A model generated the notes under the pieces. That model had not been told where the DNA came from, ran no database searches, and was given only the letters and a program-made list of their open reading frames with translations. From contig NEED01000072.1 in NCBI GenBank assembly GCA_002110465.1, positions 1-42,129 of the forward strand: DNA of 42,129 nt, written 5' to 3'. Both the position numbers and the translations under genes were made by a program. Below, in pieces: positions 1 through 8,439 of this stretch. Each line of letters begins with the position of its first letter. The first letter of the stretch is position 1. This DNA is from an unicellular cyanobacterium SU2 (GTDB taxonomy: Bacteria; Cyanobacteriota; Cyanobacteriia; Cyanobacteriales; Microcystaceae).

Positions 1-188
1 AACGAGTGCATGAATGTTCTAACTGCGGTTTTGTAACTGATAGGGACGTTGCGGCTGCGATGATTGTAGAGCAACGTGGACTTGCAGCCCTCGGACTGGG
101 GGTCAAGCTGCCTGTGGAGGAAGAGGTGATCGGGGATGTCCGTAAAAAGACATCTAGAGCCTCCCGTAGAAACAGGAAAACCTCATAG
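1..188 (+). pseudogene. tnpB: TnpB (IS200/IS605-type OrfB) C-terminal end, cut by window edge
   Basis: About 60 residues of the C-terminus of an RNA-guided TnpB-type nuclease; the reading frame is open to the window edge, so whether the gene is intact upstream cannot be judged. Visible are the second half of the zinc finger (C-S-N-C-G) and, directly after it, the RuvC-III signature T-D-R-D-V-A-A-A with its catalytic Asp. The tail is basic and Arg/Ser-rich. The stop TAG at 186-188 is followed at once by a structured right end (202-232), the usual arrangement in which the TnpB 3' end overlaps the guide RNA scaffold. The family assignment is firm; the GTG at position 6 is internal, not a start. 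Confidence 0.85.
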
Positions 189-201
189 TGATGTGGGGAA
201 G

Positions 202-243
202 CCCGCGCTGTACCAACTGGATCAGCGTCGGGAGGATGTCACC
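202..243 (+). repeat. Right-end hairpin of the IS605-type element (candidate 3' part of omegaRNA)
   Basis: CCCG-CGCTG (202-210) pairs with CAGCG (223-227) and CGGG (229-232), leaving T228 as a single bulge; AGGATGTCAC follows. The position 13 bases after the TnpB stop fits an IS200/IS605 right end. The same stem plus bulged T recurs with different bases at 34068-34089, which supports a real RNA or ssDNA structure. The exact element end is not determined. Confidence 0.55.
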
Positions 244-331
244 CTTACTATTTTTAATGATTGCATGAAGAATAGAAATCAATTCATTAACCTGAGTAAC
301 GAAATTTTTTATAATGATTTTTTCTAAAGTC

Positions 332-345
332 TAAATTCTAAATTT
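332..345. repeat. Heptamer repeat (TAAATTC), two copies
   Basis: TAAATTC at 332-338 is followed by TAAATTT at 339-345. The same heptamer occurs three times at 5513-5533 and in reverse complement at 27053-27087. This is a short tandemly repeated repetitive (STRR) sequence of the kind common in cyanobacterial intergenic DNA. The rest of 189-502 (314 bases without a gene) holds only the right-end hairpin and AT-rich sequence. Confidence 0.5.
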
Positions 346-502
346 GCCCCACAACATAAATCTTAGACTCAACCTAGCGGGATTAACATATATCTTAATA
401 AAAACTAACCGATTTTTTCCGAAAATCTTCCCGAAAATCTTCCTATTATCTCAGCTATGGTAGTTGTATAAATAACTGGTTAGATTAGGTAAGATTTATA
501 TT

Positions 503-898
503 ATGAATGTCAAAGAAGTTCACAAATTCAAGCAAACAATCGAATCAATTATAACCATTGAGAAAATAAGCGAACAGAAGATCTTGTTATTACTTCAAGA
601 CGGAGACTTAACCTTGGAACAATGTGTTACTCTTGGACGAACCATAAAAAACAATAAATTGACCTGTTTTTCCTTCATCATAAATCAATATCAATCTAAA
701 TTCCAGACACTTTTTAGTCAAATTAAGCAAATAATAGAACAAGAACAAAAAGAGAAATACAAAGTGATTCAAAACCAAGGATTTAGGATGAAAACGTTTA
801 ATCAGATGATGCGGGATTTTCGGAAAAATCCTTCAGCTTTTTTCAAAGAAAACAAAATTAAACAAGAGCTAATGGTAAGGTATTCTCGTTCTAACTAA
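503..898 (+). CDS. Hypothetical protein, 131 aa
   Basis: Not recognised. A 131-residue, Lys/Gln/Ile-rich and probably all-helical protein with no signal peptide or membrane segment. Residues about 65-85 look amphipathic or coiled-coil, and the tail is strongly basic. The ATG at 503 follows an AT-rich leader with only a weak purine stretch (GGTAAG) upstream. Its last codons overlap the 3' end of the minus-strand MscS gene by 8 bases, a tail-to-tail overlap. A leader near the element ending at about 243 could carry transferred DNA, but codon use is not strikingly different by eye. No function is proposed. Confidence 0.55.
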   Translation: MNVKEVHKFKQTIESIITIEKISEQKILLLLQDGDLTLEQCVTLGRTIKNNKLTCFSFIINQYQSKFQTLFSQIKQIIEQEQKEKYKVIQNQGFRMKTFNQMMRDFRKNPSAFFKENKIKQELMVRYSRSN

Positions 899-2555
899 GT
901 GGACGACTATTTTTTCTAGAACCATCACGGGTTAACCAAAGTTTTTGTTGCGGTAAAGGAAGAGGTAAACCTTGGCGATCAAAAGCCACTTTTAATCGGC
1001 GGCGAAACTCTCGTGACACATCCCACTGTTTAAGGGGTTTCGTTTTAATCCAAACACGAATAATTAACCCCCTCTCTTCAAAATTATCTACCCCTAAAAT
1101 TTCTGGATTTTCTAAAATATTCGTTTTCCAAAAGTTATCTTGAATCATCTCTTGAGCAACTTCATGAATTATTTTTAAGGCTTTATCGATATCAATTTCA
1201 TAAGCAACAGGGATGAGCAAATCTGCTCTTGACCAATTACTAGAAAGATTAGCAACAATTTTGACTTCACTATTAGGAATCGTAACTAATCTTCCGGCGG
1301 GATCACGAAGTTGAGTAATTCTTAGATTAATATTTTCGACAAATCCAGCAAACTGCCCAACCTCAATAACATCTCCTACCGCATATTGATCTTCAATGAT
1401 GATAAAAAATCCATTAATAGCATCCCTAATTAGGTTTTGAGAGGCTAAAGAAACACCAACCCCTAGAATTCCAACCCCTGCCAATAGGGGAGCAATATTA
1501 ACCCCAATAGCTGATAAAGCGACAATAATTCCTATTCCTATCAAAATAATAGTAATAATGCTCCGAGCGACCAGAGAAATTGTTGTTAATCTTAATTGTA
1601 ATCTTTGGTTAGATTCAAGTGATAGTAAATGTTGGTTAAATAAAACAGACGTCACTTTAGCAATTAAGGCATAACTTAAACGAATGAATAAATAAGTTCC
1701 TAACCCAACAATTCCTATTCTAACGGGAATCCTCAGAAAGGTTATTAACCAAATTTGTCCAATGCGGGTATAGGGAAATAGCCCAATGATTATTAAAAGT
1801 CCACCTAACCAGATTCCCCCTTGAATCATCTGCAAAAGTCTATATTGAACTTCCTTGATATTCCATTGTTCTCGCCGAATCAAAAGAGTAGAAATAGGTT
1901 GACCAAGTCTAGATTCTGAGACTCTATCTTTAGAAACTCTCAAGCGTTTTATCTGACGGATTAGAAGAAAATTAGCAATTAGTAAGACACCGGCAATAGC
2001 TAAGGAAATCAATCCTTTTTGAATCAAAGAAATATATTGTCGTTCTTGTCTTCCTCGTTCTAATCCCGCTTTTAATTGTTCAATAATATAACTAGCTTTT
2101 GTTTCTAAACCAATCCCCTCATTTTGGACATCTAAAGTGGTAACAGTCATCAGACGAATTTCTTGACCCTCAATGGTTACATTGATATTGGGTAAATTAT
2201 TGATAGTTTGTGTGTCGATTTGAAGTTGAGGCTCTTCTTGATAAAAATAAATTTTACTAATTTTGTTCAAGCGATCTTCAATCAGTCTTACTCGTTCAGA
2301 AATGTCGGATTTCGGTGCGGCAACTTTAAACAAACAAATTCCATCAAGTCTGATACAAGCAGACACTTCAGAATTATCATCCGATTGAGGTAGCCAACTA
2401 TTAGTATTCGTTAAATCAGGAAAAATAATCCCTTGGGCGTTAACTGGTAATGCCACTAAAAAAATAGTTAAACTAATCAAAAAAAAGCTAATTAGTCGTT
2501 TGATTAAACTGGTTTTGAATACGTTGACTGACTTTCTTGTTGGCTCTAAACTCAT
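891..2555 (-). CDS. MscS-family small-conductance mechanosensitive channel, 554 aa
   Basis: A membrane channel opened by membrane tension, expected to release ions in hypo-osmotic shock. Residues 15-41 look like a signal peptide ending V-N-A before Q-G, followed by an extracytoplasmic region of about 140 residues containing Cys67 and Cys74. Membrane segments lie at about 181-200, 245-262, 268-295 and 327-350. The Gly/Ala-rich pore helix (353-385) contains the family signature A-S-Q-N-L-I-R-D near 371-378, followed by the beta domain (I-E-V-G-x-F-A-G, 397-404). At 554 aa it is longer than E. coli MscS (286 aa) because of the N-terminal module, as in many cyanobacterial homologues. It stands alone, divergent from hemE. 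The family is secure; gating properties are not visible. Confidence 0.93.
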   Translation of the reverse strand: MSLEPTRKSVNVFKTSLIKRLISFFLISLTIFLVALPVNAQGIIFPDLTNTNSWLPQSDDNSEVSACIRLDGICLFKVAAPKSDISERVRLIEDRLNKISKIYFYQEEPQLQIDTQTINNLPNINVTIEGQEIRLMTVTTLDVQNEGIGLETKASYIIEQLKAGLERGRQERQYISLIQKGLISLAIAGVLLIANFLLIRQIKRLRVSKDRVSESRLGQPISTLLIRREQWNIKEVQYRLLQMIQGGIWLGGLLIIIGLFPYTRIGQIWLITFLRIPVRIGIVGLGTYLFIRLSYALIAKVTSVLFNQHLLSLESNQRLQLRLTTISLVARSIITIILIGIGIIVALSAIGVNIAPLLAGVGILGVGVSLASQNLIRDAINGFFIIIEDQYAVGDVIEVGQFAGFVENINLRITQLRDPAGRLVTIPNSEVKIVANLSSNWSRADLLIPVAYEIDIDKALKIIHEVAQEMIQDNFWKTNILENPEILGVDNFEERGLIIRVWIKTKPLKQWDVSREFRRRLKVAFDRQGLPLPLPQQKLWLTRDGSRKNSRPLS

Positions 2556-2882
2556 ATTAATAAACTCATTAAAAATTAGTATGTTAGTGAGTAAGTAAGA
2601 TTAGATAATTTTCCTGCACTACTCTATCATTACAAGCAAAAATGGTAAATCGTTACAAAAATCATTTTCTAAGTGTTTTAAAATGATTTGAGTCATTAGA
2701 TTACACAAGCTTTTCTATTCTTACAAAAATGTATGTCTTCAAAAAATATTATTCTAGGTTCGGTTAAACTTCAGTATCTGCACTAACGTTCCTAAAGATA
2801 AATATTCATGAATCATCATTATAAGGACTCCACCCTAGAATGATAAGCTAACAAATGCACCAGAATTATTAGAGAAGCTACG
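2556..2882. other. AT-rich divergent intergenic region between MscS gene and hemE
   Basis: 327 bases without a gene. It must hold the promoters of both flanking genes, but no -35/-10 pair with good spacing stands out. TAGAAT at 2836-2841 is a possible hemE -10 without a convincing -35. AGAGAAG ahead of the hemE ATG may serve as its ribosome-binding site. No repeat or RNA gene was seen. Confidence 0.4.
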
Positions 2883-3947
2883 ATGACTCAAGCAACAGAA
2901 ATCCCCTATTTGCTCCGTGCGGCGCGGGGCGAGGTGTTAGAACGTCCTCCTGTGTGGATGATGCGACAAGCAGGGCGTTATATGAAAGTTTATCGGGACT
3001 TACGGGAGAAATACCCTAGTTTTCGTGATAGATCAGAAAATGCTGAGTTAGCGATTGAAATTTCCCTACAACCTTGGCGAGCATTTCAACCCGATGGGGT
3101 CATCATGTTCTCTGATATTTTAACCCCTCTCCCTGGATTAGGGATTCCTTTCGAGATTCCTGAAAGCAAAGGGCCAATTATTGATCCTCCTATTCGCACT
3201 CAACAACAAGTCGATAACCTCCGTCCTCTCGATCCTGAGGCCTCTCTTCCTTTCATTAAAACCATTTTGCAAACCCTACGACAAGAAGTAGGTAATCAAT
3301 CAACGGTTTTGGGATTTGTGGGCGCACCTTGGACGTTAGCCGCCTATGCAATTGAAGGGAAAAGCTCTAAAAATTATGCCATCATCAAGGCGATGGCTTT
3401 TTCGGAACCATCTATCCTCCATCAATTTTTGAGTAAATTGGCTGACGCGATCGCGGTTTATATTCGTTATCAAATCGACTGTGGGGCGCAGGTAGTGCAA
3501 TTGTTCGACTCTTGGGCTGGACAATTAACTCCTCAAGATTATGAAGTATTTGCCCTCCCCTATCAACAACAGGTGATCCGCCAAGTTAAAGAAACCCATC
3601 CTGACACTCCTCTAATTCTTTACATTAGCGGTAGTGCTGGCGTTCTCGAACGAATGGGACAATCGGGAGTAGATATGGTGAGTGTGGACTGGACGGTTGA
3701 TATGGCAGAAGCCAGACAACGGTTAGGGTCTAACATGATGGTACAGGGGAATATTGATCCTGGGGTTTTATTTGGCTCGAAGGAATTTATCCGCGATCGC
3801 ATCCTTGATACAGTTCGTAAAGCTGGAAAAGGTGGCCATATCCTGAATTTAGGTCATGGGGTTTTGGTGGGAACTCCCGAAGATAATGTGCGTTATTTCT
3901 TTGAAACCGCTAAACAAGTTGATCAGTTACTCGCTGTTTCTGTGTAG
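2883..3947 (+). CDS. hemE: Uroporphyrinogen-III decarboxylase HemE, 354 aa
   Basis: Cytoplasmic enzyme that removes four carboxyl groups from uroporphyrinogen III to give coproporphyrinogen III, a shared step toward haem, chlorophyll and phycobilins. The N-terminal signature [14 protein letters not shown] at residues 21-34 supplies the substrate-binding Arg residues. The metal-free catalytic Asp is D78 in F-S-D-I-L. G-F-x-G-A-P-W-T follows near 145-152, and the C-terminal N-L-G-H-G motif is present. The length of 354 aa is normal. It is a stand-alone gene; a palindromic repeat (3998-4065) follows the stop and may act as transcription end. Two HIP1 octamers lie inside the gene. Confidence 0.98.
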   Translation: MTQATEIPYLLRAARGEVLERPPVWMMRQAGRYMKVYRDLREKYPSFRDRSENAELAIEISLQPWRAFQPDGVIMFSDILTPLPGLGIPFEIPESKGPIIDPPIRTQQQVDNLRPLDPEASLPFIKTILQTLRQEVGNQSTVLGFVGAPWTLAAYAIEGKSSKNYAIIKAMAFSEPSILHQFLSKLADAIAVYIRYQIDCGAQVVQLFDSWAGQLTPQDYEVFALPYQQQVIRQVKETHPDTPLILYISGSAGVLERMGQSGVDMVSVDWTVDMAEARQRLGSNMMVQGNIDPGVLFGSKEFIRDRILDTVRKAGKGGHILNLGHGVLVGTPEDNVRYFFETAKQVDQLLAVSV

Positions 3948-3997
3948 AGGTTTGGCGGTAAGTTAAGTAGGCATAGTTATTAAATGTCAACCATAAT

Positions 3998-4065
3998 AGT
4001 TTGTAGTTGGGACTTTAGTCCTGATAAAATCAGGATTTTTAGCCCTAAAGGACTTACTACAAACT
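3998..4065. repeat. Dispersed palindromic repeat, copy A
   Basis: Perfect 10-bp terminal inverted repeats AGTTTGTAGT (3998-4007) and ACTACAAACT (4056-4065) enclose GGACTTTAGTCC, a GTCCTGAT/ATCAGGAT stem and C-C-C-TAAAG. Related copies lie at 9281-9350, 14414-14487 and (half) 41137-41163. The 68-bp unit can fold end to end. It sits just after hemE and could end its transcript. Confidence 0.75.
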
Positions 4066-4144
4066 TAGCTGTATTTTTGTCCATCTACTTAGTGGGCTAA
4101 AACTTAGACAAACCTAGGTTTAAGGAACTATGATAGGTCGTATT

Positions 4145-4161
4145 GGTGGGTATTACCCACC
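4145..4161. repeat. Small hairpin GGTGGGT-ATT-ACCCACC
   Basis: A perfect 7-bp stem with a 3-base loop, followed by CTAC, 34 bases upstream of the epimerase start. It resembles the GTAGGGTGGGCA.TGCCCACCCTAC palindromes found in many cyanobacterial intergenic regions; relatives are at 23008-23034 and, as half copies, near 5176 and 32421. Confidence 0.5.
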
Positions 4162-4194
4162 CTACTGACTACTTACTAATTTTCACAGTATCTA

Positions 4195-5151
4195 ATGAAA
4201 CGAATTTTTTTAACGGGGGCGAGTGGTTGTATTGGTCATTATATGACGGAAGCTTTGATCCAAGAAACGGATCATGAGCTTTTTTTATTAGTAAGAAATC
4301 CGGCTAAACTACAATTTGATTACAATGCCCGTTCTAATATTCATATTTTGCAGGGTGACTTACAAAATATTGACCAATTTAAAGACTTATTAAAAACCAT
4401 TAATGTTGCCATTTTAGCTGCAACCAGTTGGGGTGGTATTCAAGAATCTTATGAGATTAATGTTATCAAAATGTTGGAATTAATTAACTCATTTGATGTC
4501 GAAATATGTGAACAAATTATTTATTTTTCTACGGCAAGTATTTTAGACAAAAATAATCAACCTCTTCCTGAAGCTGGGGAATTAGGAACCAATTATATTA
4601 GTACAAAATACACTTGTTACACTAAAATTTTTGACTTACCCATTGCCAATAAGATCACGACAGTCTTTCCGACTTTGGTCTTTGGGGGAGAAGAAAATAA
4701 ACCCTATTCTCATTTATCTGGGGGATTTTCTGATGTTATTAAATGGGTTGACTTAATTCGTTGGTTCAAAGCTGATGGAAGTTTTCACTATATTCATGGG
4801 AAAGATATTGCCCAAGTCATTAAATATTTAGTAGATCATCCTCCAAAAGAGTCAGATACCAGACAATTAGTATTAGGAAATAAAGCAACGACGGTTGATG
4901 AAGCAGTTGCTCAAATTTGTGCTTATCTCAATAAAAGAATTTATTTTCGCATTCCTTTGTATATTGCTTTAGTGAATTTCTTTATTGCGGTTTTTCGCTT
5001 AAGAATGGAAGCTTGGGATTATTTTTCAATTAATTATCGCCATTTTGTTTATAAAGATCCTGTCACTCCGGCAACGTTTGGGTTAGAAAATTATTGTTCA
5101 ACTATCGATGATGTTTTGAGATTAAATGGCATTCCTAAAAAGAGGAATTAA
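4195..5151 (+). CDS. NAD(P)-dependent epimerase/dehydratase (extended SDR), 318 aa
   Basis: Rossmann-fold nucleotide-sugar epimerase/dehydratase-like oxidoreductase; the substrate cannot be deduced. The N-terminal dinucleotide motif T-G-A-S-G-C-I-G is at residues 7-14, an acidic turn (G-D-L) follows the third strand near 54-56, and the catalytic pair Y134-x3-K138 is present with S/T residues just before it (F-S-T-A-S, 111-115). The length of 318 aa is normal. The ATG at 4195 is the first in frame and follows an AT-rich leader without a clear Shine-Dalgarno. Base composition is notably AT-rich. It could act in cell-wall or exopolysaccharide sugar metabolism, but no glycosyltransferase neighbours support a specific role. 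Confidence 0.85.
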   Translation: MKRIFLTGASGCIGHYMTEALIQETDHELFLLVRNPAKLQFDYNARSNIHILQGDLQNIDQFKDLLKTINVAILAATSWGGIQESYEINVIKMLELINSFDVEICEQIIYFSTASILDKNNQPLPEAGELGTNYISTKYTCYTKIFDLPIANKITTVFPTLVFGGEENKPYSHLSGGFSDVIKWVDLIRWFKADGSFHYIHGKDIAQVIKYLVDHPPKESDTRQLVLGNKATTVDEAVAQICAYLNKRIYFRIPLYIALVNFFIAVFRLRMEAWDYFSINYRHFVYKDPVTPATFGLENYCSTIDDVLRLNGIPKKRN

Positions 5152-5540
5152 TATATAGAAATAAGTTAATAGACCGTAGGGTGAGCAAATACGATAGCTA
5201 TTTTGATTCATTATATATCGCCCAACTTTTGCCCAATCTACAAGGAGATGGATTAAAAATTAGAACGGAGAATAAAGAATGAAGAAAAAATACTTGTTAG
5301 ATCTTTTGAACCAAGAAATAGGCTAAAATATTAATAAATTAGAAAATAATTAATAAAAGACTAAATTAATAGAGAATATATTTCCAATTCTAAGTAGTCG
5401 GACATAAATAAACAGCACTATATTAAATTATGTTAACAAGGGGAGAATCCTTCCCTGTTACCTGTTCCCTAACCTCACAGTTAACTTTACTTGTGACCAA
5501 CTACTTAAATGCTAAATTCTAAATTCTAAATTCCTCCAAA
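5152..5540. other. AT-rich intergenic region ending in STRR heptamers
   Basis: 389 bases without a gene. A half copy of the GTAGGGTG repeat lies near 5176, the middle is very AT-rich, and three TAAATTC heptamers directly precede the GTPase start. No terminator or clear promoter was seen. Confidence 0.4.
5513..5533. repeat. STRR: three exact TAAATTC heptamers
   Basis: TAAATTC occurs at 5513-5519, 5520-5526 and 5527-5533, ending 7 bases before the ATG of the GTPase gene. The repeat fills the place where a Shine-Dalgarno sequence would lie, and no purine-rich site is present, so translation initiation must be leader-independent or use other contacts. Confidence 0.7.
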
Positions 5541-6986
5541 ATGTCCCAACCCAACTTTGACACTTATTGGAATCCTGATGACTTAGATCAAGCCATTCTC
5601 AGCTTTGAAGAAATTCAGGAAGAAATTAACTATAAACAAGCCCAAGATGCCCTAAGAGGGTTAGTAAATCATCTTGATTTAACGAAATCTGAACAAGTGG
5701 GGTTAGAAACTGAATTAGATCATCTAACAGCAATGTTAGAAAAGTTAGATCAGTCAGTGGTTCAAATAGCCGCCTTTGGGATGGTGGGACGGGGAAAATC
5801 TTCGGTTTTAAATGCCCTTTTAGGTCAATCAATCTTTGAAACAGGGCCTTTACATGGAGTAACACGAACTGTTGATATGGCTAACTGGCAATTAAACCCT
5901 GATGACACCTATGAGGGAGTTCAACGACTGGAATTATCAGGGTGGGGTAATTCCCAAATACAGTTAATTGATACCCCTGGAATTGATGAGGTGGATGGCC
6001 AAACCCGTGAAGCATTAGCCCATGAGATGGCTAGACAGGTAGATTTAATTTTATTTATTATCGCTGGCGATATGACCAAAGTCGAATATGAAGCCCTGTC
6101 CCAATTGCGAGAAGCGGGAAAACCGATGATTTTGGTCTTTAATAAAATTGATCAGTATCCTGAAACCGATCGCCTGGCCATTTACCAAAAAATACGCGAT
6201 GATCGGGTCAAAGAGTTGTTATCCCCTGATGAAATTGTGATGGTGGCTGCTTCTCCTTTAGTTACACAGGTGATGCGTGATCAAGGGGGAAACTTAAAAC
6301 AGCAACGCAGGCGAGGCAAACCGCAAGTTGAATCCCTGAAATTGAAAATTCTTGAAATTTTGCATCGAGAGGGAAAGTCCTTAGTAGCCCTCAATACCAT
6401 GCTTTACGCTTCGGAAGTCAATGAACAAATTGTGGAACGGAAGCTGAGCATTCGAGAAGAGGCGGCTAATCAATTGATTCAGAAAGCAGTGATGGCTAAA
6501 GCAGTGGCGATCGCCCTTAACCCTGTGACGGTGGTGGATTTATTGACGGGGGCGGTGGTGGATGTGGCGATGATTTTGGCTTTGTCTCGGTTGTATGGAA
6601 TGGATATGACTCAACAAGGGGCGATCGCTTTGTTACAAAAAATTGGCGTGAGTATGGGGGGGATTACGGGAAGTGAATTTATGGCTTCTTTTGGCTTGAG
6701 TTCTCTGAAAGGTTTATTAGGACTAGCTACACCTATCACAGGAGGGACTTCTTTGCTTCCCTATGTTTCTGTAGCGATTACTCAAGGGGGCGTGGCCGGG
6801 GTTTCTTGTTATGCTATTGGACAAGTAACCAAACGCTATTTAGCGAATGGGGCTTCGTGGGGGCCCGAAGGTCCCAAGACAGTGGTTAAAAGTATTTTAT
6901 CTTCTTTAGATCAGACTTCTATTTTGAATCGAATTAAATGGGAATTAGGGGCAAAATTGAGACCTCGGTCATCATCCCATCTTTGA
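5541..6986 (+). CDS. P-loop GTPase with C-terminal DUF697-type membrane domain, 481 aa
   Basis: Small TRAFAC-type GTPase. G1 P-loop G80-x4-G-K-S87, a G2 Thr region around T107/T110, G3 D144-T-P-G147 and G4 N201-K-I-D204 are all intact. The N-terminal 75 residues form a predicted helical or coiled region. From about residue 300 the protein is rich in Gly/Ala/Val hydrophobic stretches (about 315-345, 365-430), matching the DUF697-containing GTPases of cyanobacteria and chloroplasts, which are thought to act at membranes. The precise role is unknown. It is convergent with the sufA-like gene, and a hairpin at 7006-7032 separates them. Confidence 0.88.
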   Translation: MSQPNFDTYWNPDDLDQAILSFEEIQEEINYKQAQDALRGLVNHLDLTKSEQVGLETELDHLTAMLEKLDQSVVQIAAFGMVGRGKSSVLNALLGQSIFETGPLHGVTRTVDMANWQLNPDDTYEGVQRLELSGWGNSQIQLIDTPGIDEVDGQTREALAHEMARQVDLILFIIAGDMTKVEYEALSQLREAGKPMILVFNKIDQYPETDRLAIYQKIRDDRVKELLSPDEIVMVAASPLVTQVMRDQGGNLKQQRRRGKPQVESLKLKILEILHREGKSLVALNTMLYASEVNEQIVERKLSIREEAANQLIQKAVMAKAVAIALNPVTVVDLLTGAVVDVAMILALSRLYGMDMTQQGAIALLQKIGVSMGGITGSEFMASFGLSSLKGLLGLATPITGGTSLLPYVSVAITQGGVAGVSCYAIGQVTKRYLANGASWGPEGPKTVVKSILSSLDQTSILNRIKWELGAKLRPRSSSHL

Positions 6987-7000
6987 CCCTTCAGATTGAT

Positions 7001-7032
7001 AAAAAGGAGACTAGGAAGGCCTTCCTATCTCC
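7001..7032 (-). terminator. Rho-independent terminator of the sufA-like gene
   Basis: GGAGA-(C)-TAGGAAGG (7006-7019) pairs with CCTTCCTA-TCTCC (7020-7032); the core AGGAAGGCCTTCCT is a perfect palindrome. Read on the minus strand the hairpin is followed by TTTTT (the complement of 7001-7005), as expected for the gene ending at 7057. The plus strand lacks a T-run. Confidence 0.75.
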
Positions 7033-7056
7033 ATGACGAAATCTAAGACAATAATT

Positions 7057-7413
7057 TTAGACAGCAAAAGAAGTGCCGCAACCGCAGGTTTGACTAGCGT
7101 TGGGGTTAGTAAATTGAAACCCACCACCAATCATGGCATTGCTGTAGTCAAGAACAAGTCCATAGAGGTAGAGGATACTTTTGCGATCGCAAACTATTTT
7201 AAATCCTTCGTAATCAAACACTTCATCGTGTTCATTGATTTTGCTTTCGTCTTCAAAGTCCATCATGTAGGACATTCCCGAACATCCTCCTTGACGGACA
7301 CCAACCCGTAAGCACAGATCTGTTCCTTGTTGTTTGCGCAACATTAGAACGTGCTTCAGAGCGTTGTCTGTTAATTGAATTCCTTTTGATTGGGTTTGAG
7401 TTGCTTGTGTCAT
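7057..7413 (-). CDS. sufA: A-type iron-sulfur carrier (SufA/IscA family), 118 aa
   Basis: Cytoplasmic carrier that binds a [2Fe-2S] cluster or iron and hands it to apoproteins. All three conserved ligand cysteines are present: C44 in G-G-C-S-G-M-S-Y and C110/C112 in the C-terminal C-G-C-G. The 118-aa length and the N-terminal T-Q-A-T-x-T-Q start resemble the cyanobacterial protein usually called SufA; cyanobacteria also carry an IscA paralogue, so the symbol is less certain than the family. It is not next to sufBCD, as is normal in this group. Terminator at 7001-7032. Confidence 0.93.
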   Translation of the reverse strand: MTQATQTQSKGIQLTDNALKHVLMLRKQQGTDLCLRVGVRQGGCSGMSYMMDFEDESKINEHDEVFDYEGFKIVCDRKSILYLYGLVLDYSNAMIGGGFQFTNPNASQTCGCGTSFAV

Positions 7414-7518
7414 CTGTGATGGTGACTCCTAAAAGCTATAAGTTTTGCAAGCTTTCCAACCTCTATGATAACGAGTTATCGTCCTAAGTTTGGTGCTGAT
7501 TGATGACTTTAAAATTAA

Positions 7519-8280
7519 TTAACTAATTGCTGCTTTAAGTTCTGGTCGGGTATACCAACTGTAGGGGCCATCTAAAACAGGTTTAATATTTAACATTTGT
7601 CGCCATTCATCTAAGGGACGTTCTAGGTTTTCTTCCCACTTGATAGGAAACAATGGTTTAGCGTCTTCTCCCATATCAAGTCCCTTGGAAACAAGATCAA
7701 AAGCATATTTGAGGGTGCGAGCTTTGTCTTGAGGACTCATTTGCTCATTATAAAGTTGGTCATTCATGAAAAAGTGGAGCATAAAAGAGGTTAAATCGAG
7801 AAAAATAAACCCTGGATAGCCAATTTGACCAGCCGTAACCGAAATTACTCCTAATTCCCCTAAATCATCCAGACTAAAACCGGTCAAAATATGATGAAGA
7901 TCATGGGTTTTATAAACTCGAAACGTCACATAATCAGCATCAGTTTTAAATTCTGCTGGAATGCGATAGAACTGTGGGTCGTAACCCAGGGTACTCAAAA
8001 CCTTAGCATAAGTCCAACCGAGAGACCCCTTTGGCATTTTCAACATCTTATCCAAGTCGTACAAAGGTCCAACATATCGTTCTTGGAGGATTTTGGCACT
8101 TTCAGGCTCTTTTTGAATGGCCTGAAGACAAATTTTCATCGGGTTGCTTTCATGGAGTTTTTCACTCAAATCAAAAGCATTATTAACATCTTTTCCCGCT
8201 CCTGCAGCCATATCTAGCAGTTCTAAAAATTGCTCAATATTTTGCTGACTGGCGATCTGATTAATATATTTGAAACTCAT
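7519..8280 (-). CDS. COQ4-family protein with intact HDxxH-x11-E metal motif, 253 aa
   Basis: Homologue of the COQ4 family, which in mitochondria and proteobacteria acts at the ring C1 decarboxylation/hydroxylation stage of ubiquinone synthesis. The diagnostic motif is complete: H126-D127-L-H-H130 followed by exactly 11 residues and E142. No signal peptide or clear transmembrane helix; aromatic-rich hydrophobic stretches (about 150-170) suit membrane association. Cyanobacteria make plastoquinone, not ubiquinone, so the substrate is open. It is divergent from the HAD gene; a TATAAT on the minus strand (8342-8347) may be its -10. The family call is from the motif and overall similarity and is quite sure; the reaction is inference. 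Confidence 0.82.
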   Translation of the reverse strand: MSFKYINQIASQQNIEQFLELLDMAAGAGKDVNNAFDLSEKLHESNPMKICLQAIQKEPESAKILQERYVGPLYDLDKMLKMPKGSLGWTYAKVLSTLGYDPQFYRIPAEFKTDADYVTFRVYKTHDLHHILTGFSLDDLGELGVISVTAGQIGYPGFIFLDLTSFMLHFFMNDQLYNEQMSPQDKARTLKYAFDLVSKGLDMGEDAKPLFPIKWEENLERPLDEWRQMLNIKPVLDGPYSWYTRPELKAAIS

Positions 8281-8380
8281 AAACCCGTTTTTCCTTTGAT
8301 ATTTTAACCAATTCTTAAGAATTAAATTACCTTTAAAAATGATTATACTATAGGGCTTGTCCTATTTCTCTTCCTAAAAT

Positions 8381-8400
8381 ATGTCATGATATGTCATGAT
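8381..8400. repeat. Exact tandem 10-mer ATGTCATGAT x2 in a divergent promoter region
   Basis: Two exact copies, one helical turn apart, each containing TCATGA, lie 40 bases before the HAD gene and between divergent genes. The placement suits an operator, but no regulator is known for it. Confidence 0.45.
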
Positions 8401-8439
8401 AAAAAGTGAAGTTTTTTAACGAAAAGTGGACAACTGCCA

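Noticed and set aside
136-327. Open frame after the TnpB end
   Set aside because: It overlaps the TnpB 3' end in another frame and runs across the right-end hairpin; no start signal and no protein-like features.
7033-7311. Plus-strand open frame over the sufA-like gene
   Set aside because: It is the antisense shadow of the well-supported A-type carrier gene and has no family features.
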